From Halorhabdus sp. CBA1104 (GTDB lineage Archaea > Halobacteriota > Halobacteria > Halobacteriales > Haloarculaceae): a stretch of 64,000 bases of DNA. Below are positions 8,420 to 17,454 of this stretch, in pieces. The DNA is taken from assembly GCF_009690625.1 (NCBI RefSeq), contig NZ_CP033878.1, positions 2,564,396-2,628,395 of the forward strand. The letters run 5' to 3'. Position 1 is the first letter of the stretch, and every line of letters begins with the position of its first letter. The translations under genes and the position numbers were made by a program. Below the pieces are notes generated by a model, which ran no database searches, was not told the DNA's origin, and worked only from the letters and a program-made list of their open reading frames with translations.

Positions 8420-10129
8420 ATGGTCTCGACCGACGGCGAAGACGCCCCGACGCGGATACTCGGCATCGAGGGAACGGCCTGGGCCGCGAGCGCGGCCGTC
8501 TACGACGTCACCAGTAACGACGTCACTATCCAGACTGATGCCTACGAGCCGGATAGCGGCGGCATTCACCCCCGAGAGGCCGCCGAGCATATGCAGTCGG
8601 CAATCCCGCAGGTCGTCGAGCAGGCACTCGAGCACGCCCGCAAGCAGGCCGTGGCCGCGGACAACGATCCCGAGGCCCCTATCGACGCCGTTGCGTTTTC
8701 CCGTGGGCCAGGGCTCGGCCCGTGTCTGCGGATCGTCGCGACGGCCGCCCGGGCGGTGGCCCAGCGTCTGGACGTGCCATTGGTCGGGGTCAATCACATG
8801 GTTGCCCATCTCGAAATCGGTCGCCACCAGTCTGGCTTCGAGTCGCCGGTCTGTCTGAACGCCTCGGGGGCCAACGCCCACGTCCTGGGGTATCGAAACG
8901 GCCGGTATCGCGTGCTGGGTGAGACGATGGACACCGGCGTCGGCAACGCCATCGACAAGTTCACCCGGCACCTGGGCTGGTCACACCCTGGTGGCCCGAA
9001 AGTCGAGGCCCACGCCAAGTCGGGGTCGTACGTCGATCTCCCCTACGTCGTCAAGGGGATGGACTTCTCGTTTTCGGGGATCATGAGTGCCGCCAAACAA
9101 GCCGTCGATGGTGGCGCGGCGGTCGAAGACGTCTGCTATTCCCTGCAGGAGAATATCTTCGCGATGTTGACGGAAGTCAGCGAGCGCGCTCTCTCGTTGA
9201 CAGACGCCGACGAACTCGTACTCGGCGGTGGCGTCGGCCAGAACGATCGCCTCCGGGAGATGCTCGGCGCAATGTGTGAGCAACGCGGCGCGGACTTTTA
9301 TGCGCCCGAGCCCCGATTTCTCCGGGACAACGCGGGTATGATCGCCGTCCTCGGTGCGAAGATGTACGCCGCGGGCGACACGTTGTCGATCGAGTCCTCG
9401 ACGGTCCGGCCGGACTTTCGCCCGGATGACGTCTCTGTCAGTTGGCGGTCCGGCGAGACCGTTGGCTCCTGGGGTGGAGCGATAGCTAGCCAAACGGTCC
9501 AGGGTGCCGAAGCGACCGTCACCGTCGAGGACGGGCGCGTGCACAAGCAGCGCCACCCCCGGAGCTACCGCCACTCGACGCTCGATGGCCGGTTGCGTAC
9601 CCAGCGGACTCGCGAGGAGGCGCGACTGACCAGCGAGGCCCGGCGTGTGGGCGTGCCGACGCCGGTCGTCTACGACGTCGATCCGCAGGCGGGAACGCTG
9701 GTGCTCGAGTACGTCGGGGAGCGGGACCTGCGTGCGGAACTGACTGCCAAGCGCGTGCGTGACGTTGGCCGCCATCTGGCGACGATCCACGATGCGGGGT
9801 TCGTCCACGGCGACCCGACGACGCGCAACGTCAGGGTCGCGGGCAGCGCGAGCGAACAGAGTGCCGCCGGATGGGCGAGCGGTGACAACCGGCGCCACGA
9901 GCAGGACGAACGGACCTACCTGATCGACTTCGGGCTGGGATACTACACCGATCACGCGGAAGATTACGCGATGGACCTCCACGTCTTCTCTCAGTCACTG
10001 TCGGGGACGGTCGACGACGCCGAGCAGTTGCGAGTCGCCGCCGAAGACGCGTATCGTGAGACCGGCGAGCGAGCACAGACTGTCATCGATCGTCTCCGAG
10101 AGATCGAAGGCCGCGGCCGGTATCAGTGA
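8420..10129 (+). CDS. kae1-bud32: KEOPS fusion: Kae1 tRNA threonylcarbamoyltransferase - Bud32 kinase
   Basis: A 569-residue fusion that makes N6-threonylcarbamoyladenosine (t6A37) in ANN-decoding tRNAs, with Bud32 acting as the regulatory ATPase/kinase. Kae1 spans residues about 10-335, with the metal-binding HMVAH motif and the later LGGGVGQND. Bud32 begins near 365, with HGD at about 463 (VHGDPTTRNV) and the DFG motif near 503 (LIDFGLGYY). Between them is a short linker rich in Ser, Trp and Gly. The fusion is known in several euryarchaea. It follows rps27ae by about 120 bp, a conserved haloarchaeal neighbourhood. Confidence 0.95.
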   Translation: MVSTDGEDAPTRILGIEGTAWAASAAVYDVTSNDVTIQTDAYEPDSGGIHPREAAEHMQSAIPQVVEQALEHARKQAVAADNDPEAPIDAVAFSRGPGLGPCLRIVATAARAVAQRLDVPLVGVNHMVAHLEIGRHQSGFESPVCLNASGANAHVLGYRNGRYRVLGETMDTGVGNAIDKFTRHLGWSHPGGPKVEAHAKSGSYVDLPYVVKGMDFSFSGIMSAAKQAVDGGAAVEDVCYSLQENIFAMLTEVSERALSLTDADELVLGGGVGQNDRLREMLGAMCEQRGADFYAPEPRFLRDNAGMIAVLGAKMYAAGDTLSIESSTVRPDFRPDDVSVSWRSGETVGSWGGAIASQTVQGAEATVTVEDGRVHKQRHPRSYRHSTLDGRLRTQRTREEARLTSEARRVGVPTPVVYDVDPQAGTLVLEYVGERDLRAELTAKRVRDVGRHLATIHDAGFVHGDPTTRNVRVAGSASEQSAAGWASGDNRRHEQDERTYLIDFGLGYYTDHAEDYAMDLHVFSQSLSGTVDDAEQLRVAAEDAYRETGERAQTVIDRLREIEGRGRYQ

Positions 10130-10195
10130 GTCCCCTCGCGGTGTTGCACTGACGACGGCAGCGTCTCCCCCGTGGCGACGGCGTACGGTCCCCGA

Positions 10196-10218
10196 TGTTT
10201 TTACTCCGTCCGGACGGA
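10196..10218 (+). promoter_or_regulatory. Promoter and perfect palindrome before an 82-aa gene
   Basis: A box A-like GTTTTTAC (about 10196-10203) lies about 27 nt upstream of the ATG at 10227. Between them is a perfect 14-bp palindrome, TCCGTCCGGACGGA (10205-10218). This is where a repressor would block transcription. Confidence 0.45.
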
Positions 10219-10226
10219 CAGTCACT

Positions 10227-10475
10227 ATGGACGAGTTACTGGCAACACTCAAGGCGGCTTTCGAGGAGCAGGACTACACGGTCGAAGACGTGAGTACGAA
10301 CCGACAGCAGGTCCGCGTCGCCCTCCGTGAGGCCGACGCGGCGGCGACCGAACTCCGATCGATCCCGGCCGACGTGGCCGGCGAGGACGCCGTCATGGGT
10401 GTCGACGTGACGACCGAATCCATCGAGGGTGGCGAGGAGGTCCGGACTGTCGTCACGTTCCGCCACCGCCCTTGA
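10227..10475 (+). CDS. Conserved-looking small protein of unknown function
   Basis: An 82-residue acidic cytoplasmic protein (begins MDELLATLKAAFEEQ, ends TVVTFRHRP). The predicted alternation of a helix and three to four strands gives a compact alpha/beta domain; there is no signal peptide, cysteine motif or membrane segment. I do not recognise a family. Codon and base use match its neighbours, and the start is supported by a box A at leaderless distance. Confidence 0.65.
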   Translation: MDELLATLKAAFEEQDYTVEDVSTNRQQVRVALREADAAATELRSIPADVAGEDAVMGVDVTTESIEGGEEVRTVVTFRHRP

Positions 10476-10527
10476 GCGACGCCCAGAGGGGACAAACGAC
10501 TTAACGACGCCAATCGTAGCGACGCCT

Positions 10528-10812
10528 ATGGCAGATAGACCGCAGTCCGGGGAACTGTTCGGCATTCCGTACAACTTCGAGCGACCGAGCATGAAGCGGT
10601 TGCTGTCCGCCTACTGGCAACCCGGCGAGGGGATGCTCGTCGAGAAACCCTTCGGTATCGGCTACACGCTCAACCTGGCGAACTGGCGTTCGTGGCTCGT
10701 CGTTGGCCTCGCCGGCCTGTTGTTCTACCAGCAGTCCGGCGAGGACGACGCGGAATCGACCGACGAGGACGCACACGACGCCGACGAACCCGTCGAAGTG
10801 ATGGTCGAGTAG
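10528..10812 (+). CDS. Small single-pass membrane protein, DUF5808-like
   Basis: A 94-residue protein with an N-terminal FGIPYNFERPSMKRLLSAYW block and a PFGIGYTLNLANW block resembling DUF5808 domains. One membrane helix follows (about residues 52-68, WLVVGLAGLLFYQ), then an Asp/Glu-rich tail that would face the cytoplasm or exterior. Function unknown. It is followed by the ITPase gene 41 bp downstream on the same strand. The DUF assignment rests on recollection of the motif and should be treated as tentative. Confidence 0.6.
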   Translation: MADRPQSGELFGIPYNFERPSMKRLLSAYWQPGEGMLVEKPFGIGYTLNLANWRSWLVVGLAGLLFYQQSGEDDAESTDEDAHDADEPVEVMVE

Positions 10813-10853
10813 GGACCGACGCACCTTTTGTGGGTGGGCCCAATCGCCCAGCC

Positions 10854-11417
10854 ATGCTTCGGTTCGTCACGGGTAACGAGGGGAAAGTCCGGGAGGCCCG
10901 GGACTATCTCGACGAGGAGGTCAAACAGTTCGCCTACGACTACACTGAAATCCAGAGTGCCGATCTCGGTGCGATCGCGGCCCACGGCGCTCGTGCCGCC
11001 TATCGCGAGGTCGACGCGCCGGTCGTTGTCGAGGACGCCGGCCTGTTCGTCGACGTGTTCGATGGGTTCCCGGGGCCGTACTCGGCGTACGTCGAGGACA
11101 CCCTCGGTATCGAGCGCGTCTGGGATCTGGTCGAACCGGAAGACGACCACCGTGCTGCGTTCCGATCAGTGGTCGCTTACTGCGACGGCTCCGATTTAGA
11201 GGCCCCCACCGTCCGCGAGGGTGATCTCCCGGTTGCACTCTTTGCGGGCCGTATCGAGGGACGGATCGTCCCGCCGCGGGGTGGGGGTGGCTTTGGCTAC
11301 GATCCGATCTTCGAGGTCGACGGGCGAACCTTCGCCGAACGGACACCCGCCGAGAAGAACGAACTGTCCCATCGTGGTCGGGCGCTCGACGCGTTCGCCA
11401 CCTGGCGAGACGCCTGA
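10854..11417 (+). CDS. XTP/ITP (non-canonical purine NTP) pyrophosphatase, Ham1/RdgB family
   Basis: A 187-residue house-cleaning enzyme that hydrolyses ITP, dITP and XTP to monophosphates, keeping deaminated purines out of nucleic acids. It begins MLRFVTGNEGKVREAR, the family's substrate-binding (T/S)xNxxK motif. It also has the catalytic VVEDAGLFVD, a GFGYDPIF loop and the terminal KNELSHRGRAL motif. Length and all motifs are normal. The ATG at 10854 matches the family start. Confidence 0.95.
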   Translation: MLRFVTGNEGKVREARDYLDEEVKQFAYDYTEIQSADLGAIAAHGARAAYREVDAPVVVEDAGLFVDVFDGFPGPYSAYVEDTLGIERVWDLVEPEDDHRAAFRSVVAYCDGSDLEAPTVREGDLPVALFAGRIEGRIVPPRGGGGFGYDPIFEVDGRTFAERTPAEKNELSHRGRALDAFATWRDA

Positions 11418-11535
11418 CGCCCAGCACTCAGCCGCTGTTGTACCGACTCTGTGGGCTCTTTCGGAGAGAGACGTACTGTGGTTTCTTTCGTTCTGGTGTC
11501 GATGCTTCCACGTCCGAAAGACGGACTCTCGCCGA

Positions 11536-12813
11536 TCAGGTGCCGTGCTGCCAGGACTCCATGTACTCACGCTGTGCGTCGGTCAACTCGTCGAAGCGGA
11601 CACCTTCGGCGTCGAGTTTGACCTCCGCGACTTCCCGGTCGAGGCGATCGGGGACGTTGTGGACGCCGGCCCCGTATTCGTCGCCGTTTTGTACCATCTC
11701 ACGGGCGCTGACGGCTTGGATCGCGAAGCTCTGGTCCATGACTTCGACGGGGTGGCCCTCGGCGACTGGTGAGGCGAGATTGACGAGGCGTCCCTCGGCG
11801 AGGACGTTCAACTGCCGGCCGTCGGGCAGGACGTACCCACGAACGCCGTCCCGTGCGTCGACGACCTCCTCGGCCATGTCTTTCAGGTCTTCGAGGTTGA
11901 TCTCGACGTCGAAGTGGCCGGCGTTGGACAGAATGACGCCGTCGTCCATCTGCTCGAAGTCTTCGCGGGTGATCACGTCCCGGTTGCCCGTCGTCGTCAC
12001 GAAGATATCGCCTTCTTTTGCGGCCTCGGCCATCGGCATGACGCGAAAGCCCTCCATGTGTGCTTTCAGGGCCTGCCGGGGCTCGATCTCGGTGACGATC
12101 ACGTCGGCGTTCATCCCGCGGGCCTTCGTGGCGACGCCTTTCCCACACTGACCGTATCCGCCGACGACGACCGTCTTGCCGGCGATCGAGAGGTTCGTCG
12201 TCAGTTCGATCGAGACGAGGCTCGACTCGCCGGTCCCGTGGACGTTGTCGAACAGCCGCTTCATCGGCGTGTCGTTGACGGCGAACATCGGGTATTCCAA
12301 GGCCCCGTCGTCGTCCATCGACCGCAAGCGGTGGACGCCCGTGGTCGTCTCCTCACACCCGCCGACGATCGAGTCGATGAGCTCCGGGTACTCCTCGTGA
12401 ACGCGGAACACAAGGTCCGCGCCGTCGTCGACCGTGATCGTCGGTTCGTGTTCGAGGACGGCGTCGATCGCGCCGTAGTAGGCTTCGTCCTCGACGCCAC
12501 GCTCGGCATAAGAGGTAATCGATTCCTGGGCGTCGAGGGCGACGCTGACGTCGTCGTGGGTCGAGAGCGGATTACAGCCCGTGATGGCGACCTCGGCCCC
12601 ACCGGCGGCGATCGTCTCGGCCAGGACTGCGGTGGTCGCTTCGACGTGCATCGCCATCCCGACCGTCTCGCCGGCAAGGGGCTGTTCGGCCTCGAATTCC
12701 TCGCGGAGGGTCGCACAGATCGGCATGTGCTCGCGTGCCCACTCGATTTTCCGGCGGCCAGCTTCGCGCTTGGCATTTGGGTCGTCGACTCGCTCGCTGA
12801 TCGGTTGACTCAT
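11536..12813 (-). CDS. ahcY: S-adenosylhomocysteine hydrolase
   Basis: A 425-residue NAD-dependent enzyme that splits S-adenosylhomocysteine into adenosine and homocysteine, relieving inhibition of methyltransferases. Visible motifs are the N-terminal GCNPLSTHDDV region, the NAD-binding GYGQCGKG loop, and a C-terminal segment ending REYMESWQHGT without the long eukaryal tail. Monocistronic. About 1.1 kb upstream on the same strand is an MTA/SAH-type deaminase, which could dispose of the same substrate by another route. Confidence 0.95.
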   Translation of the reverse strand: MSQPISERVDDPNAKREAGRRKIEWAREHMPICATLREEFEAEQPLAGETVGMAMHVEATTAVLAETIAAGGAEVAITGCNPLSTHDDVSVALDAQESITSYAERGVEDEAYYGAIDAVLEHEPTITVDDGADLVFRVHEEYPELIDSIVGGCEETTTGVHRLRSMDDDGALEYPMFAVNDTPMKRLFDNVHGTGESSLVSIELTTNLSIAGKTVVVGGYGQCGKGVATKARGMNADVIVTEIEPRQALKAHMEGFRVMPMAEAAKEGDIFVTTTGNRDVITREDFEQMDDGVILSNAGHFDVEINLEDLKDMAEEVVDARDGVRGYVLPDGRQLNVLAEGRLVNLASPVAEGHPVEVMDQSFAIQAVSAREMVQNGDEYGAGVHNVPDRLDREVAEVKLDAEGVRFDELTDAQREYMESWQHGT

Positions 12814-12885
12814 GTTCGAGTTATCGATCCAAACTGGGAAAACGCTACCGAAGCGGTCGCGGAGAGTGGCCGCAAGTAGTGTGCG

Positions 12886-13794
12886 TCAGTTCGGGGGGCC
12901 GGCGTGTTCGGGCGGGCCACGCTGGTCGCTCTCATCGTCTTCGTCCTCGTCGTCATCGTTCTCTGGTTCGGCAGCCTCCCGTTCGTCCGCTACAGCTTCG
13001 TCTGCTTCTGCTTCGTTCTCGTCTGCTTCGTTCTCGTCTGCTTTTGCTTCTTCCCCCTCTCGTTCGTCTCCGTCATCGCCAGCCCTATCGTCGCTGCTCT
13101 CACCGTCGGGGCCGGCGTGTTCGGGCGGGCCACGACGGTCGTCATCGTCGGCGTCGTCGGCCGTCTCGTTGTCAGGGCCGGCGTGGGCTGGCGGGCCAGC
13201 GTGGTCGGGTCGGTTGTCCGCGCCGGGATTGTTCTCGGTGACAAATTCAGCCACTGCCTGGCCCACACCGGGGCCGTTCTCGCCGTCTGCTAGCAGTCCG
13301 TGGACGAACGCCTGGACGCGTTGCCCGAACGCGTCGGCCTCATCGTCGCCGGCCGCATAGAGCGTGCTCGTCGTCGACACCGTTCGGTTGTCGACGGTCG
13401 CGGTCACGCTGACGCGGACGTCACCCGAGGGCGTGCCCAGGGAAACGGTCCCGTTTGCGTCCGTTTCGTACGTGCCGCCGATACTCACGTTCGTCTCGGT
13501 GTCAACGGGCTCAGTTTCGTTCGTCTCGTCGACGGTCTCGTTGTCACCCGTGGCGGTCTCGTTTGTGGTTTCGTTCCCGTCAGTCTCCGCCCTGTCCTCG
13601 ATCACGTCGCGCACCGTCACGTCGACAGTCGCGTTCGCGACTGCCGTGCCGTTGTCGGTCACGTCGATTGTCACTGTCCGATCCGTCTGTGTCACGTCGA
13701 CTGCGAGGCCGTCCTCGGTGGCAGCCAATGCAGGGCCAGCCATCGAGAGCACGACTAACACAGCCGCGGTGATGGCAAAGGTCTGAGTTCGCAT
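12886..13794 (-). CDS. Secreted Asp/Glu-rich protein with HAGP repeats
   Basis: A 302-residue protein starting MRTQTFAITAAVLVVLSMAGPALA, a Sec-type signal peptide cleaved after ALA. Residues about 25-150 form a beta-rich domain (repeated VTVDVT-like strands and an internal Asn/Glu/Thr-rich stretch with several N-glycosylation sequons). From about 190 to the end the protein is nearly all Asp, Glu and Ala, punctuated by three copies of GPPxHAGP, the last at the C-terminus. The ATG at 13794 is preferred over upstream in-frame starts because it places the signal peptide at the N-terminus, and TATATGG lies upstream. Function unknown. Confidence 0.7.
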   Translation of the reverse strand: MRTQTFAITAAVLVVLSMAGPALAATEDGLAVDVTQTDRTVTIDVTDNGTAVANATVDVTVRDVIEDRAETDGNETTNETATGDNETVDETNETEPVDTETNVSIGGTYETDANGTVSLGTPSGDVRVSVTATVDNRTVSTTSTLYAAGDDEADAFGQRVQAFVHGLLADGENGPGVGQAVAEFVTENNPGADNRPDHAGPPAHAGPDNETADDADDDDRRGPPEHAGPDGESSDDRAGDDGDEREGEEAKADENEADENEAEADEAVADEREAAEPENDDDEDEDDESDQRGPPEHAGPPN

Positions 13795-13854
13795 TACAGA
13801 TTGAACTGGCCGCTCCGGGGCCATATACCCCGAATGCCGTTCAGATCGTTCGAC

Positions 13855-13963
13855 CTGTGTACAGAAGAATTCAAACCAGCTGAGAACGTCCAAAAGAGTT
13901 TAGTATAGTTTTTACAGGATTATTTCTTTATCTTGTCGTAGATACAAATATGGCCGTCCGGCC
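13855..13963. other. A/T-rich spacer between two minus-strand genes
   Basis: Markedly richer in A and T than its surroundings, with several T and A runs (for example TTTTTACAGG near 13911-13920). Read on the minus strand it follows the deaminase stop, so it can hold that gene's terminator and upstream promoter elements for the secreted protein. Confidence 0.4.
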
Positions 13964-15253
13964 TCACGTGGCCCGCTCGACCAACTTCTCGGCCCGGTCT
14001 GTGGCTTCTCGGCGTACTGCCTCCTCGTCGAAGACCGTGACCTCGCGGTCGCGCATGAGGACCTGGCCGTCGGCAACGGTGTGACGAACGTCGCTGCCCC
14101 GCACGGCGTAGGCGAGGTGGCTGAGGAGGTCGTGGGCAGGCGTCAGGTGGGGTGCGTCGAGGTCGATGACGGCGAGATCGGCGTTCGCGCCGGCTTCGAG
14201 GCGGCCCGAGTCGAATCCGAGCAACTCGGCCCCGTTTGCGGTCGCCATCTCGACGACGCTCGCGGCATCGACGGCACTGGCGTCATCGGCGGCTAGTTTC
14301 CCGAGCATGGCCGCATCGCGCATCTCGTCGAACATGTCCAGATCGTTGTTCGAGGCCGCGCCGTCGGTGCCGAGGCCGACGGTGACGCCAGCGTCGAGCA
14401 TGTCCTGGACGGGGGCCATGCCGCTGGCGAGTTTCATGTTCGAGGCCGGACAGTGGGCCACGCCGGTATCTGTCTCGACCAGCAACTCGATCTCGCTGTC
14501 GTCGACGTGGACGCCGTGGGCGACGTAGGTGTCCCTCGCGAGCAATCCGATGTCTTGGGCGTAGGCCAGCGGCCGCATCCCGTGTGCCTCGACGATCGGG
14601 CCAACTTCGTCGGGCGTCTCGTTGGCGTGGAGGTGTGTCGCCAGGCCCGCCTCGTTGACAGCCGGGACGAACTCCCGGAGAGAGGCTTCGTCGACGGTCG
14701 TCAGCGAGTGGGGCTGGAAGGTCGTCCGAATCCGCCCTTCGGCCGCGCCGTCGAACTCCTGGGCGACTTCGAGACTCCGCTCGACGTCGGCTCGGGCTGC
14801 CTCGTCGTCCTTGCCGACAGTGACGGCCGTGTAGCCGAGTCGCGCACGGACGCCGGCCTGTTCGACGGCCGCGGCGATCTCTTCGATGTCGAAGTACATG
14901 TCCGACAGCGCCGTGGTCCCGGATTTGATCATCTCGATCAGTCCGAGTTCCGCGCCGACGCGAACGTCTGCTTCGGTCAGTTCGGCCTCGACCGGCCAGA
15001 TGTCTTCTCGCAACCAGGCGTCTAAGGGCTTGTCGTCGGCCACCCCTCGGAGCAACGTCATCGCGACGTGGGTGTGGGCGTTGACGAGCCCGGGGATGAC
15101 TAGCCCGCCCGCGGCGTCGAGTTCGTCGTCGGCGGGCCCGACGTCACCGATCGCGTCGATCCGACCGGTCGATTGATCGAGGAGTACATCAGCGCGTTCG
15201 ATCGTCATGTCCGGGCGGAGTATCTGCCCGCCCGTGACGAGGAGGTCGCTCAT
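13964..15253 (-). CDS. MTA/SAH-type deaminase, amidohydrolase superfamily
   Basis: A 429-residue metal-dependent amidohydrolase of the TrzN/SsnA-MtaD group. It probably deaminates 5'-methylthioadenosine, S-adenosylhomocysteine or 5'-deoxyadenosine to the inosine forms. Metal ligands are visible as NAHTHVAMTLLRG, HLHANETPDE and the GTDGAASNNDLDMF motif around the final Asp. Length and domain order (small beta domain split across both ends, TIM barrel between) are typical. With ahcY close by, a role in recycling SAM by-products is likely. The exact substrate is not determined by sequence. Confidence 0.85.
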   Translation of the reverse strand: MSDLLVTGGQILRPDMTIERADVLLDQSTGRIDAIGDVGPADDELDAAGGLVIPGLVNAHTHVAMTLLRGVADDKPLDAWLREDIWPVEAELTEADVRVGAELGLIEMIKSGTTALSDMYFDIEEIAAAVEQAGVRARLGYTAVTVGKDDEAARADVERSLEVAQEFDGAAEGRIRTTFQPHSLTTVDEASLREFVPAVNEAGLATHLHANETPDEVGPIVEAHGMRPLAYAQDIGLLARDTYVAHGVHVDDSEIELLVETDTGVAHCPASNMKLASGMAPVQDMLDAGVTVGLGTDGAASNNDLDMFDEMRDAAMLGKLAADDASAVDAASVVEMATANGAELLGFDSGRLEAGANADLAVIDLDAPHLTPAHDLLSHLAYAVRGSDVRHTVADGQVLMRDREVTVFDEEAVRREATDRAEKLVERAT

Positions 15254-15371
15254 TATGGGGCCTTACCGCGGGTGCGATAAGACTGTGACGACTAGCCGCC
15301 AACGGGCTGTCGCTGCGACTCGGTGGTTCTTAGCGAGGCGTGATCGAAACGGACGACGGATGCGTTCTCGC

Positions 15372-15530
15372 TCACTCCTCGCGCTGTTTGAGCCACTGGT
15401 CGAGACACTCCCGGATCGCAGCTTCGCGGTTGTCTCGATGGTCCTGGAATGCCTTCTCTTCGATAGCCTCGATCGTCTCCTCGTCGAACTCGACGGTCAC
15501 TTCCGCCATGTCCGCGAAGATGTCTTCCAT
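15372..15530 (-). CDS. Small ribbon-helix-helix (CopG-like) protein
   Basis: A 52-residue protein (begins MEDIFADMAEVTVEFDEE, ends LDQWLKQREE). A single strand (EVTVEFD) followed by two helices (TIEAIEEKAFQD and NREAAIRECLDQWLK) fits the ribbon-helix-helix fold, which dimerises and binds DNA. An alternative start at the second Met would give 45 residues. No toxin-like partner adjoins it; the histidine kinase gene is upstream on the same strand. Target unknown. Confidence 0.65.
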   Translation of the reverse strand: MEDIFADMAEVTVEFDEETIEAIEEKAFQDHRDNREAAIRECLDQWLKQREE

Positions 15531-15595
15531 TACCGTCAACCGGGGGACGGCACCGACTAATAGGTTCGTCAGCTACTCGTCTGACGGCCCCGTTT

Positions 15596-17242
15596 TCAGG
15601 TCTGGATCTCGAAGCGCGTTCCCGTCTGGCTGTCCGCTAGCGCGACCGTCCAGCCGTGGGCATCGACGATCTGCTCGACGATCGCTAGCCCGAAGCCCGT
15701 CCCGTCCTCGGCGGTCGTGTAGCCCGATTCGAAGATCGCGTCGTGATCTTCGGGTGCAATGCCGCTCCCGTCGTCGGCGAGGAAGAACCCGTCCGACGCT
15801 TCGAGTGGGCCGACGGTGACTGTCACGTCCTCTCCGCCGTGTTCGACTGCATTGCGGACGAGGTTCTCTAGCAGCTGCTGTAGGCGGTCGGGATCAGCCT
15901 CGACAGTGGTGCCCTCGCTCACGTGGAGGTCGGCTTGCCGGGTGTCGACCATCTCCCAGGCCTGGCGGGCGATCCGTCCTACATCGACGGGTTCTCTCTC
16001 ATCGACCGGTTGACCCTGCCTGGCGATCGCCAACACGTCTTCGATGAGTGTTTCCATCCGATCGAGGGCCTCGGCGACTGATTCGAGGTGGTCGTCGTCG
16101 CGGTCTTCCCGGGCGAGTTCGAGCCGGCCCTGGGCGACGTTGAGCGGATTGCGCAGGTCGTGTGAGAGCATGCTGGCGAACTCTTCGAGACGATCGTTTT
16201 GGCGTTCGAGCTCTTTGCGATAGCGCTCTCGGTGGGTCACGTCGCTGAACACGATTCCTCGCCCAAGCGTCGTTCGACCGGCCGAGAACGGATGCTCGGT
16301 GACACGGTAGTACCGCGTCTCACTGTCGTTTTGCAGTTCGATGATCGGTGATTCGACAGCCAGTAGATCAGCGATCCCGGGAACGATCTCCTCGAACGGC
16401 ACCTCGCCGCCACTGGCTTCTGTTTCAGTCAACGCCGGCAAGAGCCGTGCTGCCGCGCGATTGAAGTCTTGGACGCGATCGCGCTCGTCGAGGACCACAA
16501 CCGGGTCGTCACCTTCGCCGGCCAGTCGAATCGTCTCGAACCGGGCGACGTAGACGAACATGAGCCCGACCGCGAAGATAGCGACGCCGAGCGGTTCGTA
16601 GGTGATATCGAGCAACGCCGGCGAAATCAAGCCGAGAATATCCAGTCCGATCGGCAGTCCCGTCAGCGCGACCAGGATGGCCAGTGGCGCTGCGTTGTGG
16701 CTGACCTGTCGGAAGCGCTCGAACAGCATGAAGTACCCGACCGACGCCAGCGCGTAGGCCCCGCCCATGACCGTCCAGTGGAGGATCCCGTTCGAAATTG
16801 CGATGTGTGGAAACGGCGCTGTGGTCGCCGTTGCGGAGAAGTACAACCCGTGCCAGTGATTCGTGAGTTTGATCGCGGCGATCGTCAGGAACATCGCGAT
16901 CGCCACCTGGCGGATCCGCGGATTGTGGTGTAACGACCGCCCAGTGTAGGCCGAACAGAAGTACAACCAGGCCCCGACCGTTGCGATACCCATCAACAGG
17001 CCGACTTCGTGAAACGCCACGGCCGTCCAGTAGTCCGTCGTCGACAGATAGCCGACGTGTGACAGCGCCCAGACGGCACTCATCGCCAGGAGCGCCGACA
17101 ATCCCTGTCGTGTTCCGGTGTGCTCGATTTTGCGAACCCGGAGCAGACTCACCAGACAGGCGACGGCCGCGAGACCGAACACGAGGACGTACCACACCTG
17201 AATGTCGATCGGCAGGACCGCCTGGGCTATCGATTCGTACAT
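15596..17242 (-). CDS. Membrane sensor histidine kinase with seven-helix N-terminal domain
   Basis: A 548-residue two-component sensor. Residues 1-235 hold about seven membrane helices resembling the histidine-kinase 7TM sensory domain. A PAS-like region follows (about 240-340, VVVLDERDRVQDFNRAAARLL). Then come the H-box (SHDLRNPLNVAQGRLEL, His near 357), N-box (LLENLVRNAVEHGG) and the ATP lid motifs DDGSGI and GTGFGLAIV. All catalytic motifs are intact. No response regulator is next to it, as is usual for orphan haloarchaeal kinases. Signal unknown. Confidence 0.9.
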   Translation of the reverse strand: MYESIAQAVLPIDIQVWYVLVFGLAAVACLVSLLRVRKIEHTGTRQGLSALLAMSAVWALSHVGYLSTTDYWTAVAFHEVGLLMGIATVGAWLYFCSAYTGRSLHHNPRIRQVAIAMFLTIAAIKLTNHWHGLYFSATATTAPFPHIAISNGILHWTVMGGAYALASVGYFMLFERFRQVSHNAAPLAILVALTGLPIGLDILGLISPALLDITYEPLGVAIFAVGLMFVYVARFETIRLAGEGDDPVVVLDERDRVQDFNRAAARLLPALTETEASGGEVPFEEIVPGIADLLAVESPIIELQNDSETRYYRVTEHPFSAGRTTLGRGIVFSDVTHRERYRKELERQNDRLEEFASMLSHDLRNPLNVAQGRLELAREDRDDDHLESVAEALDRMETLIEDVLAIARQGQPVDEREPVDVGRIARQAWEMVDTRQADLHVSEGTTVEADPDRLQQLLENLVRNAVEHGGEDVTVTVGPLEASDGFFLADDGSGIAPEDHDAIFESGYTTAEDGTGFGLAIVEQIVDAHGWTVALADSQTGTRFEIQT

Positions 17243-17299
17243 TCGGCTCTATCCACGTTCCACTGCGTCTCGAACTGTTAAGAAGCTATCCCGTTCACA

Positions 17300-17329
17300 A
17301 CCCCGGGGTTCGTCACTTCGTTCGAACCT
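17300..17329. repeat. Overlapping inverted repeats between kinase and radical SAM genes
   Basis: AACCCCGGGGTT (17300-17311) is a perfect palindrome. It overlaps a second hairpin with arms GGTTCG (17308-17313) and CGAACC (17324-17329). The sequence after it (CCTCGCT followed by CTC) recurs near 52279-52290. The rest of the 212-bp spacer 17243-17454 holds nothing recognisable. Confidence 0.5.
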
Positions 17330-17454
17330 CGCTACTCACGCTTCCACCGCTCGCCTAGTCCGAGGCCTCGCTCTCGCTGATCGCTTGAGCCTCGCTGCTG
17401 GTCGCGGATCACTGTGTTCCCCGCTCGCAATCCCGAGGTCGCTACGCGCCCTCG

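Noticed and set aside
11914..12879. Plus-strand open frame of 321 codons
   Set aside because: It is the antisense shadow of ahcY.
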